Assembly (NCBI GenBank): GCA_039930465.1
Contig: JBDTTU010000007.1
Span: 9,361-73,360 of the forward strand
Source: LMDS01 sp039930465
Lineage (GTDB): Bacteria > Pseudomonadota > Gammaproteobacteria > Burkholderiales > Burkholderiaceae_C
Direction: 5' to 3'
Length of the DNA: 64,000 bases
Both the position numbers and the translations under genes were made by a program. Positions within the stretch are counted from its first letter, which is position 1. The number at the start of each line of letters is the position of its first letter. This document shows positions 34,564-45,972 of the stretch, piece by piece. The notes below the pieces were generated by a model, which worked only from the letters and a program-made list of their open reading frames with translations, did no database searches and was not told the DNA's origin.

Positions 34564-36594
34564 TCATTCGAATTCCATGATGACCTGATCGACAGCGAGG
34601 CTCTCGCCTTTGGCTGCCTTCACCTGGGCGACCACGCAGTCTTGCGTGGCGACGAGAATGTTCTCCATCTTCATCGCCTCGATCACCGCCAGCTTTTCGC
34701 CGGCCCGCACCGTTTGCCCCGGCTGAGCCGCCACATCGACGAGCAGGCCCGGCATCGGCGAGATCAGGAACTTCGACAGGTCGGGCGGCGCCTTGAAGGG
34801 CATCAGCGCGTTCAGCGCCGCCGCACGTGGCGACAGCACGCGCACCTCGACCTGTGCGCCGTGGTGCGTGACGCGGTAGGCGAGCGCGAGCCGCTCGATC
34901 TGGGCACCGAACGGCGTGTCGCCCACGAAGCCGCGCACCGCCACATCGCGCAACGGGCCGGTGAAACGAAGCGCGTACGCGCGCCCACCAACCGCCACGC
35001 GGAACAGCGCGCCATCGACCTGCACTTTTGCGGGTGCCTCAAGGCGCGCACCACCGGCATCGGTCTGCACGACCACATAGTCTTCACCCACCTGCAACTC
35101 GTGGCCCGGCAGTTGCCCGCTGATGCCGGCCGAGCGCGCGAGCACACGGCGGTTCATCGCCACGGCCAGGGCCAGCAGGAAGGACGGGTCGTCGTGCTGC
35201 ACCGAAGCGCGGGTGAAGCCCTTTGGGTACTGCTCGGCGATGAAGCCGGTGTTGAAGTCGCCCGACACGAACTTCGGATGCGCGAGCAGCGCCGCCTGGA
35301 ACGGGATGTTGCTCGAGATGCCGCGGATCACGAAAGCATCGAGCGCGTCGCGCATCTTGCCGATAGCCTGTGTGCGGTCGGCGCCGTGCACGATCAGCTT
35401 GCAGATCATCGAGTCGTAGTACAGCGGGATCTCGCCGCCTTCGTAGACGCCGGTGTCGACGCGCACGCCGCCGTCAGCGGGCGCCGGCAACGACGCGTGC
35501 ATCGTCTGCACCGGTGGCTGGAACGCAACGAGCCGGCCGGTGCTCGGCAAGAAACCACGCAGCGGGTCTTCGGCATTGATGCGGCATTCGATCGCCCAGC
35601 CCTTGCGTGGAATCTGTTCCTGCGTGAAGGCGAGTTTCTCACCCGCTGCCACACGAATCATCTGCTCCACGAGGTCGAGCCCGGTGATGCTCTCCGTCAC
35701 CGGGTGCTCAACCTGCAGCCGCGTGTTCATCTCGAGGAAGTAGAAGCTCTTGTCCTTGCCGACCACGAACTCGACCGTGCCGGCAGACTGGTAGTTCACG
35801 GCCTTGGCGAGCGCCACCGCCTGCTCACCCATGGCCTTGCGCGTGGTCTCGTCGAGGAACGGGCTCGGCGCTTCCTCGATCACCTTCTGGTGGCGGCGCT
35901 GGATCGAACACTCGCGCTCCCACAGGTAAACGCAGTGCCCGTGGCCGTCACCGAGCAACTGGATCTCGATGTGGCGTGGCTCCTCGACGAACTTCTCGAT
36001 GAACACGCGGTCGTCGCCGAAACTGTTGCGCGCTTCATTGCGGCACGACGTGAAGCCCTCAAAGGTCTCCTTGTCGTTGAAGGCCACGCGCAAGCCCTTG
36101 CCACCACCACCGGCCGACGCCTTGATCATCACCGGGTAGCCGATGCCCTTCGCGATCTCGACCGCGTCTTCCGCGCGTTCGATCGCGGCGTTGTGGCCGG
36201 GGATGGTGTTGACCTTCGCCGCCGCCGCCAACTTCTTCGACTCGATCTTGTCGCCCATCGCCGCGATCGACGCGTGCTTCGGGCCGATGAAGACGATGCC
36301 TTCTTCTTCAACCCGGCGCGAGAACTCGGCGTTCTCGCTCAGGAAACCGTAGCCCGGGTGCACGGCCTGCGCGCCGGTCTGTTTGCAGGCCGCGATGATC
36401 TTGTCCATGACCAGGTAGGACTCGCGGCTCGGTGCCGGGCCGATGAAAACGGCTTCGTCCGCCAGCTCCACGTGCAGGGCGTCGCGATCGGCTTCGGAAT
36501 ACACCGCCACCGTCTTGATGCCCATCTTCTTCGCGGTCTTGATGACCCGGCAAGCAATCTCGCCACGGTTGGCAATCAGGATCTTCGTAAACAT
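34564..36594 (-). CDS. pccA: propionyl-CoA carboxylase alpha subunit (biotin carboxylase + BCCP)
   Basis: The 676-residue subunit has a biotin carboxylase part (KILIANRGEIACRVI at the start, KASAGGGGKGLRVAFND near residue 157 as ATP loop, FLEMNTRLQVEHPVTE near 288). A middle BT-like domain and a C-terminal biotinyl domain follow, with the biotin Lys in VIEAMKMENILV. With PccB it carboxylates propionyl-CoA to (S)-methylmalonyl-CoA. The frame extends upstream but the family start is the ATG at 36594. It lies 20 bases after pccB. Confidence 0.96.
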   Translation of the reverse strand: MFTKILIANRGEIACRVIKTAKKMGIKTVAVYSEADRDALHVELADEAVFIGPAPSRESYLVMDKIIAACKQTGAQAVHPGYGFLSENAEFSRRVEEEGIVFIGPKHASIAAMGDKIESKKLAAAAKVNTIPGHNAAIERAEDAVEIAKGIGYPVMIKASAGGGGKGLRVAFNDKETFEGFTSCRNEARNSFGDDRVFIEKFVEEPRHIEIQLLGDGHGHCVYLWERECSIQRRHQKVIEEAPSPFLDETTRKAMGEQAVALAKAVNYQSAGTVEFVVGKDKSFYFLEMNTRLQVEHPVTESITGLDLVEQMIRVAAGEKLAFTQEQIPRKGWAIECRINAEDPLRGFLPSTGRLVAFQPPVQTMHASLPAPADGGVRVDTGVYEGGEIPLYYDSMICKLIVHGADRTQAIGKMRDALDAFVIRGISSNIPFQAALLAHPKFVSGDFNTGFIAEQYPKGFTRASVQHDDPSFLLALAVAMNRRVLARSAGISGQLPGHELQVGEDYVVVQTDAGGARLEAPAKVQVDGALFRVAVGGRAYALRFTGPLRDVAVRGFVGDTPFGAQIERLALAYRVTHHGAQVEVRVLSPRAAALNALMPFKAPPDLSKFLISPMPGLLVDVAAQPGQTVRAGEKLAVIEAMKMENILVATQDCVVAQVKAAKGESLAVDQVIMEFE

Positions 36595-36614
36595 GTTCTT
36601 GTTCTCCTGAATGC

Positions 36615-38147
<1,533 letters not shown>

Positions 38148-38153
38148 GTGGGT

Positions 38154-39149
38154 CTACCTTGTTGGATTTTCGAAAAGGTTCAGCAAGGCGCGCGCGGCCG
38201 CCGAGGGCGCGACGCGCGCCTCGCTCACGTCGCGTACCGCTTGCGGCAGCGCGCCGCGCACTGCCGCGTGTTGGCGAAATTCGGCGTTCAGGCGGGCGTG
38301 CACGATGTCCCACATCCAGGCCAGTGCCTGCTGCTTGCGGCGAGCATCGAACTCGCCCGTCGCGTGACGTTTGAAGTGGAATTCTTCGACGCCGGACCAG
38401 AAGGCATCGATACCCTGGCTCTTCAGCGCACTCATCCGCATCACGCGCGGCGACCAGTGCGTGTCGTCGCCGTGGCCGCCGAAAAGACGCAACGAACCTC
38501 TGATGTGCGCCTCGGCGCGGCTCGCCGCATCGGGGTCGATGTCGGCCTTGTTGATGACGACCAGGTCGGCCAGTTCCATCACGCCCTTCTTGATCGCCTG
38601 CAGATCGTCTCCGGCATTGGGCAACTGCAGCAGCACGAACATGTCGGTCATGCTGGCCACGGCGGTTTCGCTCTGGCCGACGCCCACCGTTTCGACGATC
38701 ACCACGTCGTAGCCCGCGGCCTCGCACACCAGCATCGCCTCGCGTGTTTTCTCGGCGACGCCGCCCAGCGTGCCCGAAGCGGGGCTCGGGCGGATGTAGG
38801 CGGCTTCGTTCACCGACAGCAGTTCCATGCGCGTCTTGTCGCCGAGGATCGAGCCGCCCGACAGGCTCGACGACGGATCGACGGCGAGCACCGCCACGCG
38901 GTGGCCGGCCTTGATGAGTGCCAGGCCCAGCACTTCGATGAAGGTCGACTTTCCGACACCCGGCACGCCAGAGATGCCCAGGCGCATCGCCTTGCCGGTG
39001 TCGGGCAGCAGCATGTTGAGCAAGGCGTCGGCGCGCAGCCGGTGATCGCTGCGCGTCGATTCCAGCAGCGTGATGGTCTTGGCGAGCGCACGCCGCTCGC
39101 CGCGCCGCACGCCGTCTGCCAGAACCTGATCGACGGTGTTCAAGGTCAC
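38154..39149 (-). CDS. meaB: methylmalonyl-CoA mutase-associated GTPase MeaB
   Basis: From a GTG at 39149 the protein has 331 residues, the usual MeaB length. It carries P-loop GISGVPGVGKSTFIEV near residue 55, switch/base motifs DPSSSLSGGSILGDKTRM, VETVGVGQSETAV and the guanine-specific NKAD (VVINKADIDPD). MeaB guards adenosylcobalamin loading and reactivation of the mutase. The longer frame upstream overlaps the scpA stop; GTG leaves seven bases of spacing with AAGG a little upstream. A TTG at 39143 is an alternative. Confidence 0.93.
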   Translation of the reverse strand: MTLNTVDQVLADGVRRGERRALAKTITLLESTRSDHRLRADALLNMLLPDTGKAMRLGISGVPGVGKSTFIEVLGLALIKAGHRVAVLAVDPSSSLSGGSILGDKTRMELLSVNEAAYIRPSPASGTLGGVAEKTREAMLVCEAAGYDVVIVETVGVGQSETAVASMTDMFVLLQLPNAGDDLQAIKKGVMELADLVVINKADIDPDAASRAEAHIRGSLRLFGGHGDDTHWSPRVMRMSALKSQGIDAFWSGVEEFHFKRHATGEFDARRKQQALAWMWDIVHARLNAEFRQHAAVRGALPQAVRDVSEARVAPSAAARALLNLFENPTR

Positions 39150-39156
39150 TGCGCGC

Positions 39157-41316
<2,160 letters not shown>

Positions 41317-41477
41317 GGTGCCCCTTTCGGGCCTGTGAGGATGCGCGCATCGGCCGCACCGCGTCAATCGGTTCGAGCGCTCGCTGCCAGCCCCGCGAGC
41401 ATCGGCGGAGCGTGGGCCTCGGCGCCGGCTTCGTTGGGGGGTGGACGGAGTGAACCGCGTCGGTCATAATGCAAAAT

Positions 41478-41492
41478 TGAATTATAGCTTCA
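41478..41492. promoter_or_regulatory. inverted repeat over the scpA -10 box (GntR operator candidate)
   Basis: TGAA-ttatagc-TTCA is a 4-7-4 inverted repeat that covers the -10 box of the minus-strand scpA promoter. It lies 68 bases before the divergent gntR start. GntR regulators often bind short dyads in the shared region with their target operon, so it may mediate propionate control and autoregulation. Confidence 0.45.
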
Positions 41493-41510
41493 GATAAATT
41501 CTCGAGCCAA
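41481..41510 (-). promoter_or_regulatory. sigma70-type promoter for the scpA operon
   Basis: On the minus strand TTGGCT (41510-41505) and a consensus TATAAT (41486-41481) are separated by 18 bases. Transcription would begin near 41474, giving a leader of about 158 bases before scpA. The TATAAT box stands out in a very GC-rich setting. Confidence 0.65.
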
Positions 41511-41559
41511 TGGCTTTCACCGAGCTTGCACCGCATCCCGCGAGAATCTGACCCAACCG

Positions 41560-42252
41560 ATGGCCGCCCCCAGAGCACAGACTGCACCCCCCGCCGCCGG
41601 CCCGCGCGGCTCGGCCGCAGCGCGCCTGCCGCAAGGCGCGCTCTACGAACAGGTGGCCGAGCAGCTTCGCTCAAGGATCATGTCGCACAGTCTGGCGCCC
41701 GGCAGCTGGATCGACGAGCAGTTGCTCACGGCGGAATTCGGCATCAGCCGCACGCCGTTGCGCGAAGCGCTGAAGGTGCTGGCCTCCGAAGGCCTGGTCA
41801 CCATGAAACTGCGGCGCGGTGCTTACGTCACCGAAGTTTCCGAGCGCGACCTGGCCGAGGTCTACCACCTGCTGGCGCTGTTGGAGAGCGATGCCGCCGT
41901 CGCGGTGGCCGGCAACGCCACCGAAGCGCAGTTGGCCGAGCTCGACGCGCTGCACCAGAAGCTCGAGGCGAGCGTGACCGAGCGCGACCGCTTCTTCGTC
42001 GCGAACGAGCGCTTCCACATGCGCCTGCTCGAGATCGCCGACAGCCGCTGGCGCATGCAGCTCGTGGCCGACCTGCGCAAGGTGATGAAGCTCAACCGCC
42101 ACCATTCACTCTTCAAACAGGGCCGGCTCGAAGCCTCGCTGAAAGAGCACCGCCAGATCATGGTGGCGCTGAAGGCACGCAACGGGCCGCGGGTGTTGCA
42201 GCTGATGCAGCAGCACTTCGCGCGCGGCCGCGAGGCGGCCTCGCCGGGCTGA
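41560..42252 (+). CDS. GntR/FadR-type regulator (FCD domain)
   Basis: The 230-residue protein has a winged-helix domain (LYEQVAEQLRSRIMSHSLAP, then EFGISRTPLREALKVLASEG near residue 60-80). A helical FCD ligand domain follows with metal-site His (ANERFHMRLLEIAD near 145; SLKEHRQIMVALKARN near 195). Regulators of this class respond to organic acids or acyl-CoA. Being divergent from scpA with a dyad between, it is the obvious candidate for controlling the methylmalonyl-CoA operon. The first 25 residues are Ala/Pro-rich and may be a leader; the next in-frame Met lies inside the DNA-binding domain. Confidence 0.9.
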   Translation: MAAPRAQTAPPAAGPRGSAAARLPQGALYEQVAEQLRSRIMSHSLAPGSWIDEQLLTAEFGISRTPLREALKVLASEGLVTMKLRRGAYVTEVSERDLAEVYHLLALLESDAAVAVAGNATEAQLAELDALHQKLEASVTERDRFFVANERFHMRLLEIADSRWRMQLVADLRKVMKLNRHHSLFKQGRLEASLKEHRQIMVALKARNGPRVLQLMQQHFARGREAASPG

Positions 42253-42285
42253 AGTACCTGCGGCGGCGCTGCCACAATCGCCGCC

Positions 42286-42774
42286 ATGAACCGCCCTTCC
42301 CTGTGCCTGATCGCCGCCGTCGCCCGCAACGGTGCGATCGGCAAGAACAACCAGTTGCTCGTTCAACTGCCGGGTGACCTGCCGCGCTTCAAGAAGCTCA
42401 CGCTCGGCTGCCCGGTGATCATGGGCCGCAAGACCTGGGACTCGATCGGCCGGCCGCTGCCGCAGCGCCGCAACATCGTGATCACGCGCAATACCTCGTG
42501 GCAAGCCGACGGCGCCGAAACGGCAGCTTCGCTCGCCTCCGCACTGGCCAGCGTGGCCGGCGAGCCCAAGGCGTTCGTGATCGGCGGTGCGCAAATCTAC
42601 GCTCAGGCCTTGCCGCTGGCCGACGAGCTGGCGCTGACCGAGATCGATGCCGACTTCGAAGGCGACGTCTTTTTCCCCGCATGGAACCGCGCTGGTTTCA
42701 AGCAGACATCACGCGAAGACCACAGCACGCCGCAAGGGCTGCAATACCGCTTCACCCACTACAGCAAGACCTGA
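42286..42774 (+). CDS. folA: dihydrofolate reductase
   Basis: The 162-residue enzyme reduces dihydrofolate with NADPH. It contains LIAAVARNGAIGKNNQL at the start, PVIMGRKTWDSIGRPLPQRR near residue 44 and AFVIGGAQIYAQALPLADEL near 95. The acidic active-site residue is kept (PGDLPRFK, equal to Asp27 of E. coli). The position of E. coli Trp22, five residues earlier, is Val (QLLVQLPGD), an unusual change because Trp is nearly invariant there. It is 33 bases downstream of gntR and 40 bases before hppD. Confidence 0.95.
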   Translation: MNRPSLCLIAAVARNGAIGKNNQLLVQLPGDLPRFKKLTLGCPVIMGRKTWDSIGRPLPQRRNIVITRNTSWQADGAETAASLASALASVAGEPKAFVIGGAQIYAQALPLADELALTEIDADFEGDVFFPAWNRAGFKQTSREDHSTPQGLQYRFTHYSKT

Positions 42775-42814
42775 TCCGGCAAACTCAGCCTTCATCCACT
42801 TTCAGGAGCCCCGC

Positions 42815-43900
42815 ATGGCCGATCTTTTCGACAACCCGATGGGCTTGATGGGCTTCGAGTTCGTCGAGTTCGCCGCGCCCGTGGCCGGCACGCTCGAGCC
42901 GGTGTTCGAGCAGCTCGGCTTCTCGCTCGTGGCCCGCCACCGCTCGAAAGACGTGGTGCTGTACCGCCAGGGCGAAATCAACTTCATCGTCAACCGCGAG
43001 CCGCGCAGCCCTGCCGGCTACTTCGCCGCCGAACATGGCCCTTCGGCCTGCGGCCTGGCGTTTCGGGTGAAGGACTCGCACAAGGCCTACGAGCTGGCCT
43101 TGTCGCGCGGTGCCCAGCCGGTCGAGATGAACACCGGCCCGATGGAGCTGCGCCTGCCCGCCATCAAGGGCATCGGCGGCGCACCGCTCTACCTGATCGA
43201 CCGCTTCGAAGAAGGCAAGGCCATCTACGACATCGACTTCGAGTTCATCGACGGTGTCGACCGCCACCCGGTCGGCCACGGACTGAAGCTGATCGACCAC
43301 CTCACGCACAACGTCTACCGCGGCCGCATGGCGTACTGGGCGAGCTTTTACGAACGCCTGTTCAACTTCCGCGAGATCCGCTATTTCGACATCAAGGGCG
43401 AATACACCGGCCTCACCTCCAAGGCCATGACCGCGCCCGACGGCAAGATCAGGATTCCGCTGAACGAAGAGTCGTCGCGCGGCGCCGGGCAGATCGAGGA
43501 ATACCTGATGGCCTTCAACGGCGAAGGCATCCAGCACATCGCGCTCTTCAGCGACGACCTGTTCAAGAGCGTCGACAGCCTGCGTGCGGCCGGTGTGCCT
43601 CTGATGAAGGCGCCGCCGGCCACCTACTACCGCATGCTCGAAGAGCGGCTGCCCGGGCACGGAGAGAACCCGGCGGAGCTGCAGACACGCGGGATCCTGC
43701 TCGACGGCAGCACGGCGGGTGGCAACAACCGGCTGCTGCTGCAGATCTTCTCGGGAACGATGCTCGGGCCCGTGTTCTTCGAATTCATCCAGCGCAAGGG
43801 CGACGACGGTTTCGGTGAGGGCAATTTCAAGGCGCTGTTCGAGTCACTGGAACGCGACCAGATCGAGCGCGGCGTGCTCGACGTGCCGGCCGCGCACTGA
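42815..43900 (+). CDS. hppD: 4-hydroxyphenylpyruvate dioxygenase
   Basis: The 361-residue enzyme has two glyoxalase-type halves and the three iron ligands: His in KLIDHLTHNVYRGRM near residue 160, His in EGIQHIALFSDDLF near 240, and Glu in PVFFEFIQRKGDDGFGEGNF near 322. It converts 4-hydroxyphenylpyruvate to homogentisate in tyrosine breakdown. AGGAG lies seven bases before the ATG. A longer upstream frame is only overlap with folA. No homogentisate dioxygenase gene is nearby in the window. Confidence 0.96.
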   Translation: MADLFDNPMGLMGFEFVEFAAPVAGTLEPVFEQLGFSLVARHRSKDVVLYRQGEINFIVNREPRSPAGYFAAEHGPSACGLAFRVKDSHKAYELALSRGAQPVEMNTGPMELRLPAIKGIGGAPLYLIDRFEEGKAIYDIDFEFIDGVDRHPVGHGLKLIDHLTHNVYRGRMAYWASFYERLFNFREIRYFDIKGEYTGLTSKAMTAPDGKIRIPLNEESSRGAGQIEEYLMAFNGEGIQHIALFSDDLFKSVDSLRAAGVPLMKAPPATYYRMLEERLPGHGENPAELQTRGILLDGSTAGGNNRLLLQIFSGTMLGPVFFEFIQRKGDDGFGEGNFKALFESLERDQIERGVLDVPAAH

Positions 43901-43922
43901 GCGCCCAGCACAGCAACCCTGA

Positions 43923-44063
43923 TCGCTCATCGCTGCCGACATCAAGAAGACGGCCACCCACTGCGTGACGCAGGCGCTCGGCGAAGCGATGGCCGGTAAG
44001 GCAGTGAGCCGCGCCACGACGCAGGCCTATGGGTGCTCGGTGAAGTATTCGAGCGCAAGCTGA
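43923..44063 (+). pseudogene. C-terminal remnant of a redoxin (AhpC/TSA-type) gene
   Basis: The frame ending at the TGA at 44061-44063 reads ADIKKTATHCVTQALGEAMA, then AGKAVSRATTQAYGCSVKYS. The end block (GKxVxxAxTxAxGCSVKY) is what closes the thioredoxin-like AhpC/TSA-related proteins of about 180-200 residues. Only about 46 codons remain between the stop at 43920-43922 and this stop. No start codon with a ribosome site precedes it, so it looks like the tail of a lost gene. It sits between hppD and sdhB. Confidence 0.55.
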
Positions 44064-44086
44064 TCCGCGCTTGCACGCGGCCTTGT

Positions 44087-44785
44087 TCAGAGGGCTCGCC
44101 GCGCCAGCATGCCGCGGATCTGGCTGATCGCCAGCGCCGGATTCAACCCTTTCGGGCACGCGTCGGTGCAGTTCAGAATGGTCCTGCATCGGAACAGGCG
44201 GTACGGATCTTCGAGGTTGTCGAGCCGCTCGCCGGCAGCGTGGTCGCGGCTGTCCACGAGAAAGCGGTAGGCCTGCAGCAAACCCGCCGGCCCCACGTAC
44301 TTGTCGGGGTTCCACCAGTAGCTCGGGCAGGCAGACGAGCAGCAGGCACACAGGATGCACTCGTACAGGCCGTTGAGGTCGTCGCGTTCGACGGGAGTCT
44401 GCCGGCGCTCGCGCTCCGGCGGCGGGTCGTTGTTGACCAGCCATGGTTTGATGGAGTGGTATTGCTTGAAGAAGCCGGTCATGTCCACGATGAGGTCACG
44501 GATCACGGGCAGCCCGGGCAACGGCTTGAGCACCACCGTGCCCGGCAGGCTGCGCATGTTGGTCAGGCAGGCCAGGCCATTCTTGCCGTTGATGTTCATC
44601 GCGTCCGAACCGCAGACACCTTCACGGCATGAGCGGCGAAAGCTCAGGGAAGGGTCGATTGATTTGAGCCTGATCAGCACGTCGAGCAACATGCGGTCAT
44701 CGTTGGCCACCTCGATCTGCAGCGACTGCATGCGCGGCCGCGCGCCGGTTTCCGGGTCGTAGCGGTAGACATGAAAGTTGTGCAT
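44087..44785 (-). CDS. orphan succinate dehydrogenase/fumarate reductase iron-sulfur subunit
   Basis: The 232-residue protein keeps every cluster motif of SdhB: [2Fe-2S] CREGVCGSDAMNINGKNGLA followed by C, [4Fe-4S] CILCACCSSACPS near residue 145 and [3Fe-4S] CRTILNCTDACPKGLNP near 200. SdhB passes electrons from the flavoprotein SdhA to quinone. No sdhA, sdhC or sdhD lies beside it; instead it follows a UDG-family gene by 18 bases in a marR operon. It is either a paralogue for special conditions or a displaced true subunit. AGGAG precedes the ATG. Confidence 0.9.
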   Translation of the reverse strand: MHNFHVYRYDPETGARPRMQSLQIEVANDDRMLLDVLIRLKSIDPSLSFRRSCREGVCGSDAMNINGKNGLACLTNMRSLPGTVVLKPLPGLPVIRDLIVDMTGFFKQYHSIKPWLVNNDPPPERERRQTPVERDDLNGLYECILCACCSSACPSYWWNPDKYVGPAGLLQAYRFLVDSRDHAAGERLDNLEDPYRLFRCRTILNCTDACPKGLNPALAISQIRGMLARRAL

Positions 44786-44803
44786 GCCTTGCTCCTGTGT
44801 GGG

Positions 44804-45400
44804 TCAGTCGGCGAGCAGCTGCTGAACCCTGCTGCGCACGGCTGGCAACAGATCGTGCTCGATCCACGGATTGGTCTTGAACCAAGGCGTGTTGCGGGGC
44901 GACGGATGTGGCAAGGGCATGAACGGCGGTGCGCAGTCCTGCCAACGGGCAAGGGTCTCGGTCATTGTGCGCTGCCGCCTGTTGCCGAGAAAGTGGCGCT
45001 GCGCGTGCAACCCGATCAACAGCGTCATTTCGATGCGCGGCAGCTTGGCCAGCAACGCAGCCATCCAGAGCGCGGCACATTCCGGTCGCGGCGGCAGATC
45101 GCCGCCAACCCCACGGCCGGGATAACAATGGCCCATCGGGATCAAGGCGATCCGCTCAGCGTCGTAAAAGATGGTCTTGTCGATGCCCATCCAGGCGCGC
45201 AGCCGGTCGCCGCTGGCGTCGTCCCACGGCACGCCGCTGGCATGCACGCGCGCGCCCGGCGCCTGGCCGACCACCAGGATGCGAGCAGCCACGCCGGCCT
45301 GCAGCACGGGCCGCGGTCCGAATGGCAGGTGCGATTCGCAGACTCTGCAAGCCCGCACGGCCCGCAGCAACTGTGGCAGGTCGCGGTACGCGGCCGTCAT
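44804..45400 (-). CDS. uracil-DNA glycosylase superfamily protein
   Basis: The 198-residue protein has the UDG-superfamily layout. It starts CRVCESHLPFGPRPVL and has the water/phosphate loop VVGQAPGARVHASGVPWDDA near residue 43. ALIPMGHCYPGRG follows, with the second half PLPHPSPRNTPWFK. That last segment corresponds to the HPSPxN leucine-loop motif. It may repair uracil or other deaminated bases, though the family includes members with other activity. Its ATG overlaps the marR stop (ATGA) and sdhB follows by 18 bases. Confidence 0.85.
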   Translation of the reverse strand: MTAAYRDLPQLLRAVRACRVCESHLPFGPRPVLQAGVAARILVVGQAPGARVHASGVPWDDASGDRLRAWMGIDKTIFYDAERIALIPMGHCYPGRGVGGDLPPRPECAALWMAALLAKLPRIEMTLLIGLHAQRHFLGNRRQRTMTETLARWQDCAPPFMPLPHPSPRNTPWFKTNPWIEHDLLPAVRSRVQQLLAD

Positions 45401-45855
45401 GGTGCCGTCCCCGGTTTGGCGGGGTGGGCAATCTGCGCCAGCAGCGCCGTGAGCTGCGGGCCGGCATGCGCAAGTTCGTGGCGGTGCATGTCGGCCAACC
45501 TGCCGAGCACGCGTGTGCCTTTGGCAGTGAGTCGAAGCTCGACCTTTCGCGCGTCCTTGCGCGACGGCTTGCGCACCAGATATTCCTGATCGACCAGCCG
45601 ATCAACCAGACCGACGGCGCTGTGGTGTTTGATCAGCAACTGGCGCGCCAGCTCACTGACCGTGCGCTCGCTGGACGGCGGCGTGGCACGCACCACCAGC
45701 AGCGCCTGGTACTGCTGCCCGGTCAAGCCGATGCGCGACGCCGCAGACTCGCTGAAATTCAAGAAGCTGCGCAGGGCCTGGCGGAATGCAGCCAGGCGCA
45801 CATAGTCGGCGTCGGTCATCGGCTCGCCGTCGGTTCGGGTTGCGTCATTTGCCAT
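45397..45855 (-). CDS. MarR family transcriptional regulator
   Basis: The 152-residue protein has the MarR winged helix (LTGQQYQALLVVRATPPSS, ARQLLIKHHSAVGLVDRLVD and wing RKPSRKDARKVELRLTAKG). MarR dimers bind palindromes and release on binding phenolics or oxidation. A clear dyad lies directly upstream at 45864-45882. A TATAAT box at 45867-45862 would start the transcript on or next to the ATG at 45855. So the mRNA may be leaderless, or translation may begin at the internal ATG at 45819 with GGCGAG upstream. It leads the operon marR-udg-sdhB. Confidence 0.9.
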   Translation of the reverse strand: MANDATRTDGEPMTDADYVRLAAFRQALRSFLNFSESAASRIGLTGQQYQALLVVRATPPSSERTVSELARQLLIKHHSAVGLVDRLVDQEYLVRKPSRKDARKVELRLTAKGTRVLGRLADMHRHELAHAGPQLTALLAQIAHPAKPGTAP

Positions 45856-45861
45856 CGTTCA

Positions 45862-45867
45862 ATTATA
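45862..45867 (-). promoter_or_regulatory. TATAAT -10 box of marR, seven bases before its ATG
   Basis: The minus strand reads TATAAT at 45867-45862, and the MarR ATG begins at 45855. Normal spacing puts the transcript start at about 45855, so little or no leader is left. No clear -35 is seen 17 bases upstream. Confidence 0.55.
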
Positions 45868-45882
45868 TCGTAGTGCGATATA
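45864..45882. promoter_or_regulatory. MarR operator: 7-bp inverted repeat
   Basis: TATATCG-tagtg-CGATATA is a perfect 7-5-7 inverted repeat between the marR start and the divergent CBS-BON gene. It overlaps the marR -10 box and, on the plus strand, a TATACT (45879-45884) that could serve the CBS-BON gene. This is the usual arrangement for MarR autoregulation. Confidence 0.75.
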
Positions 45883-45972
45883 CTTAGGACCATTGATCGG
45901 CACCCTGATTGAAGCGCCCAGGCGTCTCGGCCGGGGAGCCGGCCCGATCATCGACAGTCGAGGAGTCTGATC

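Noticed and set aside
41317..41480. cobalamin riboswitch ahead of scpA
   Set aside because: The leader of about 160 bases has a GCTCGC/GCGAGC hairpin but no B12-box-like GCCACTG element.
45884..45972. FNR/ANR box before the CBS-BON gene
   Set aside because: A TTGAT half is present near 45894, but no ATCAA follows at the right spacing.
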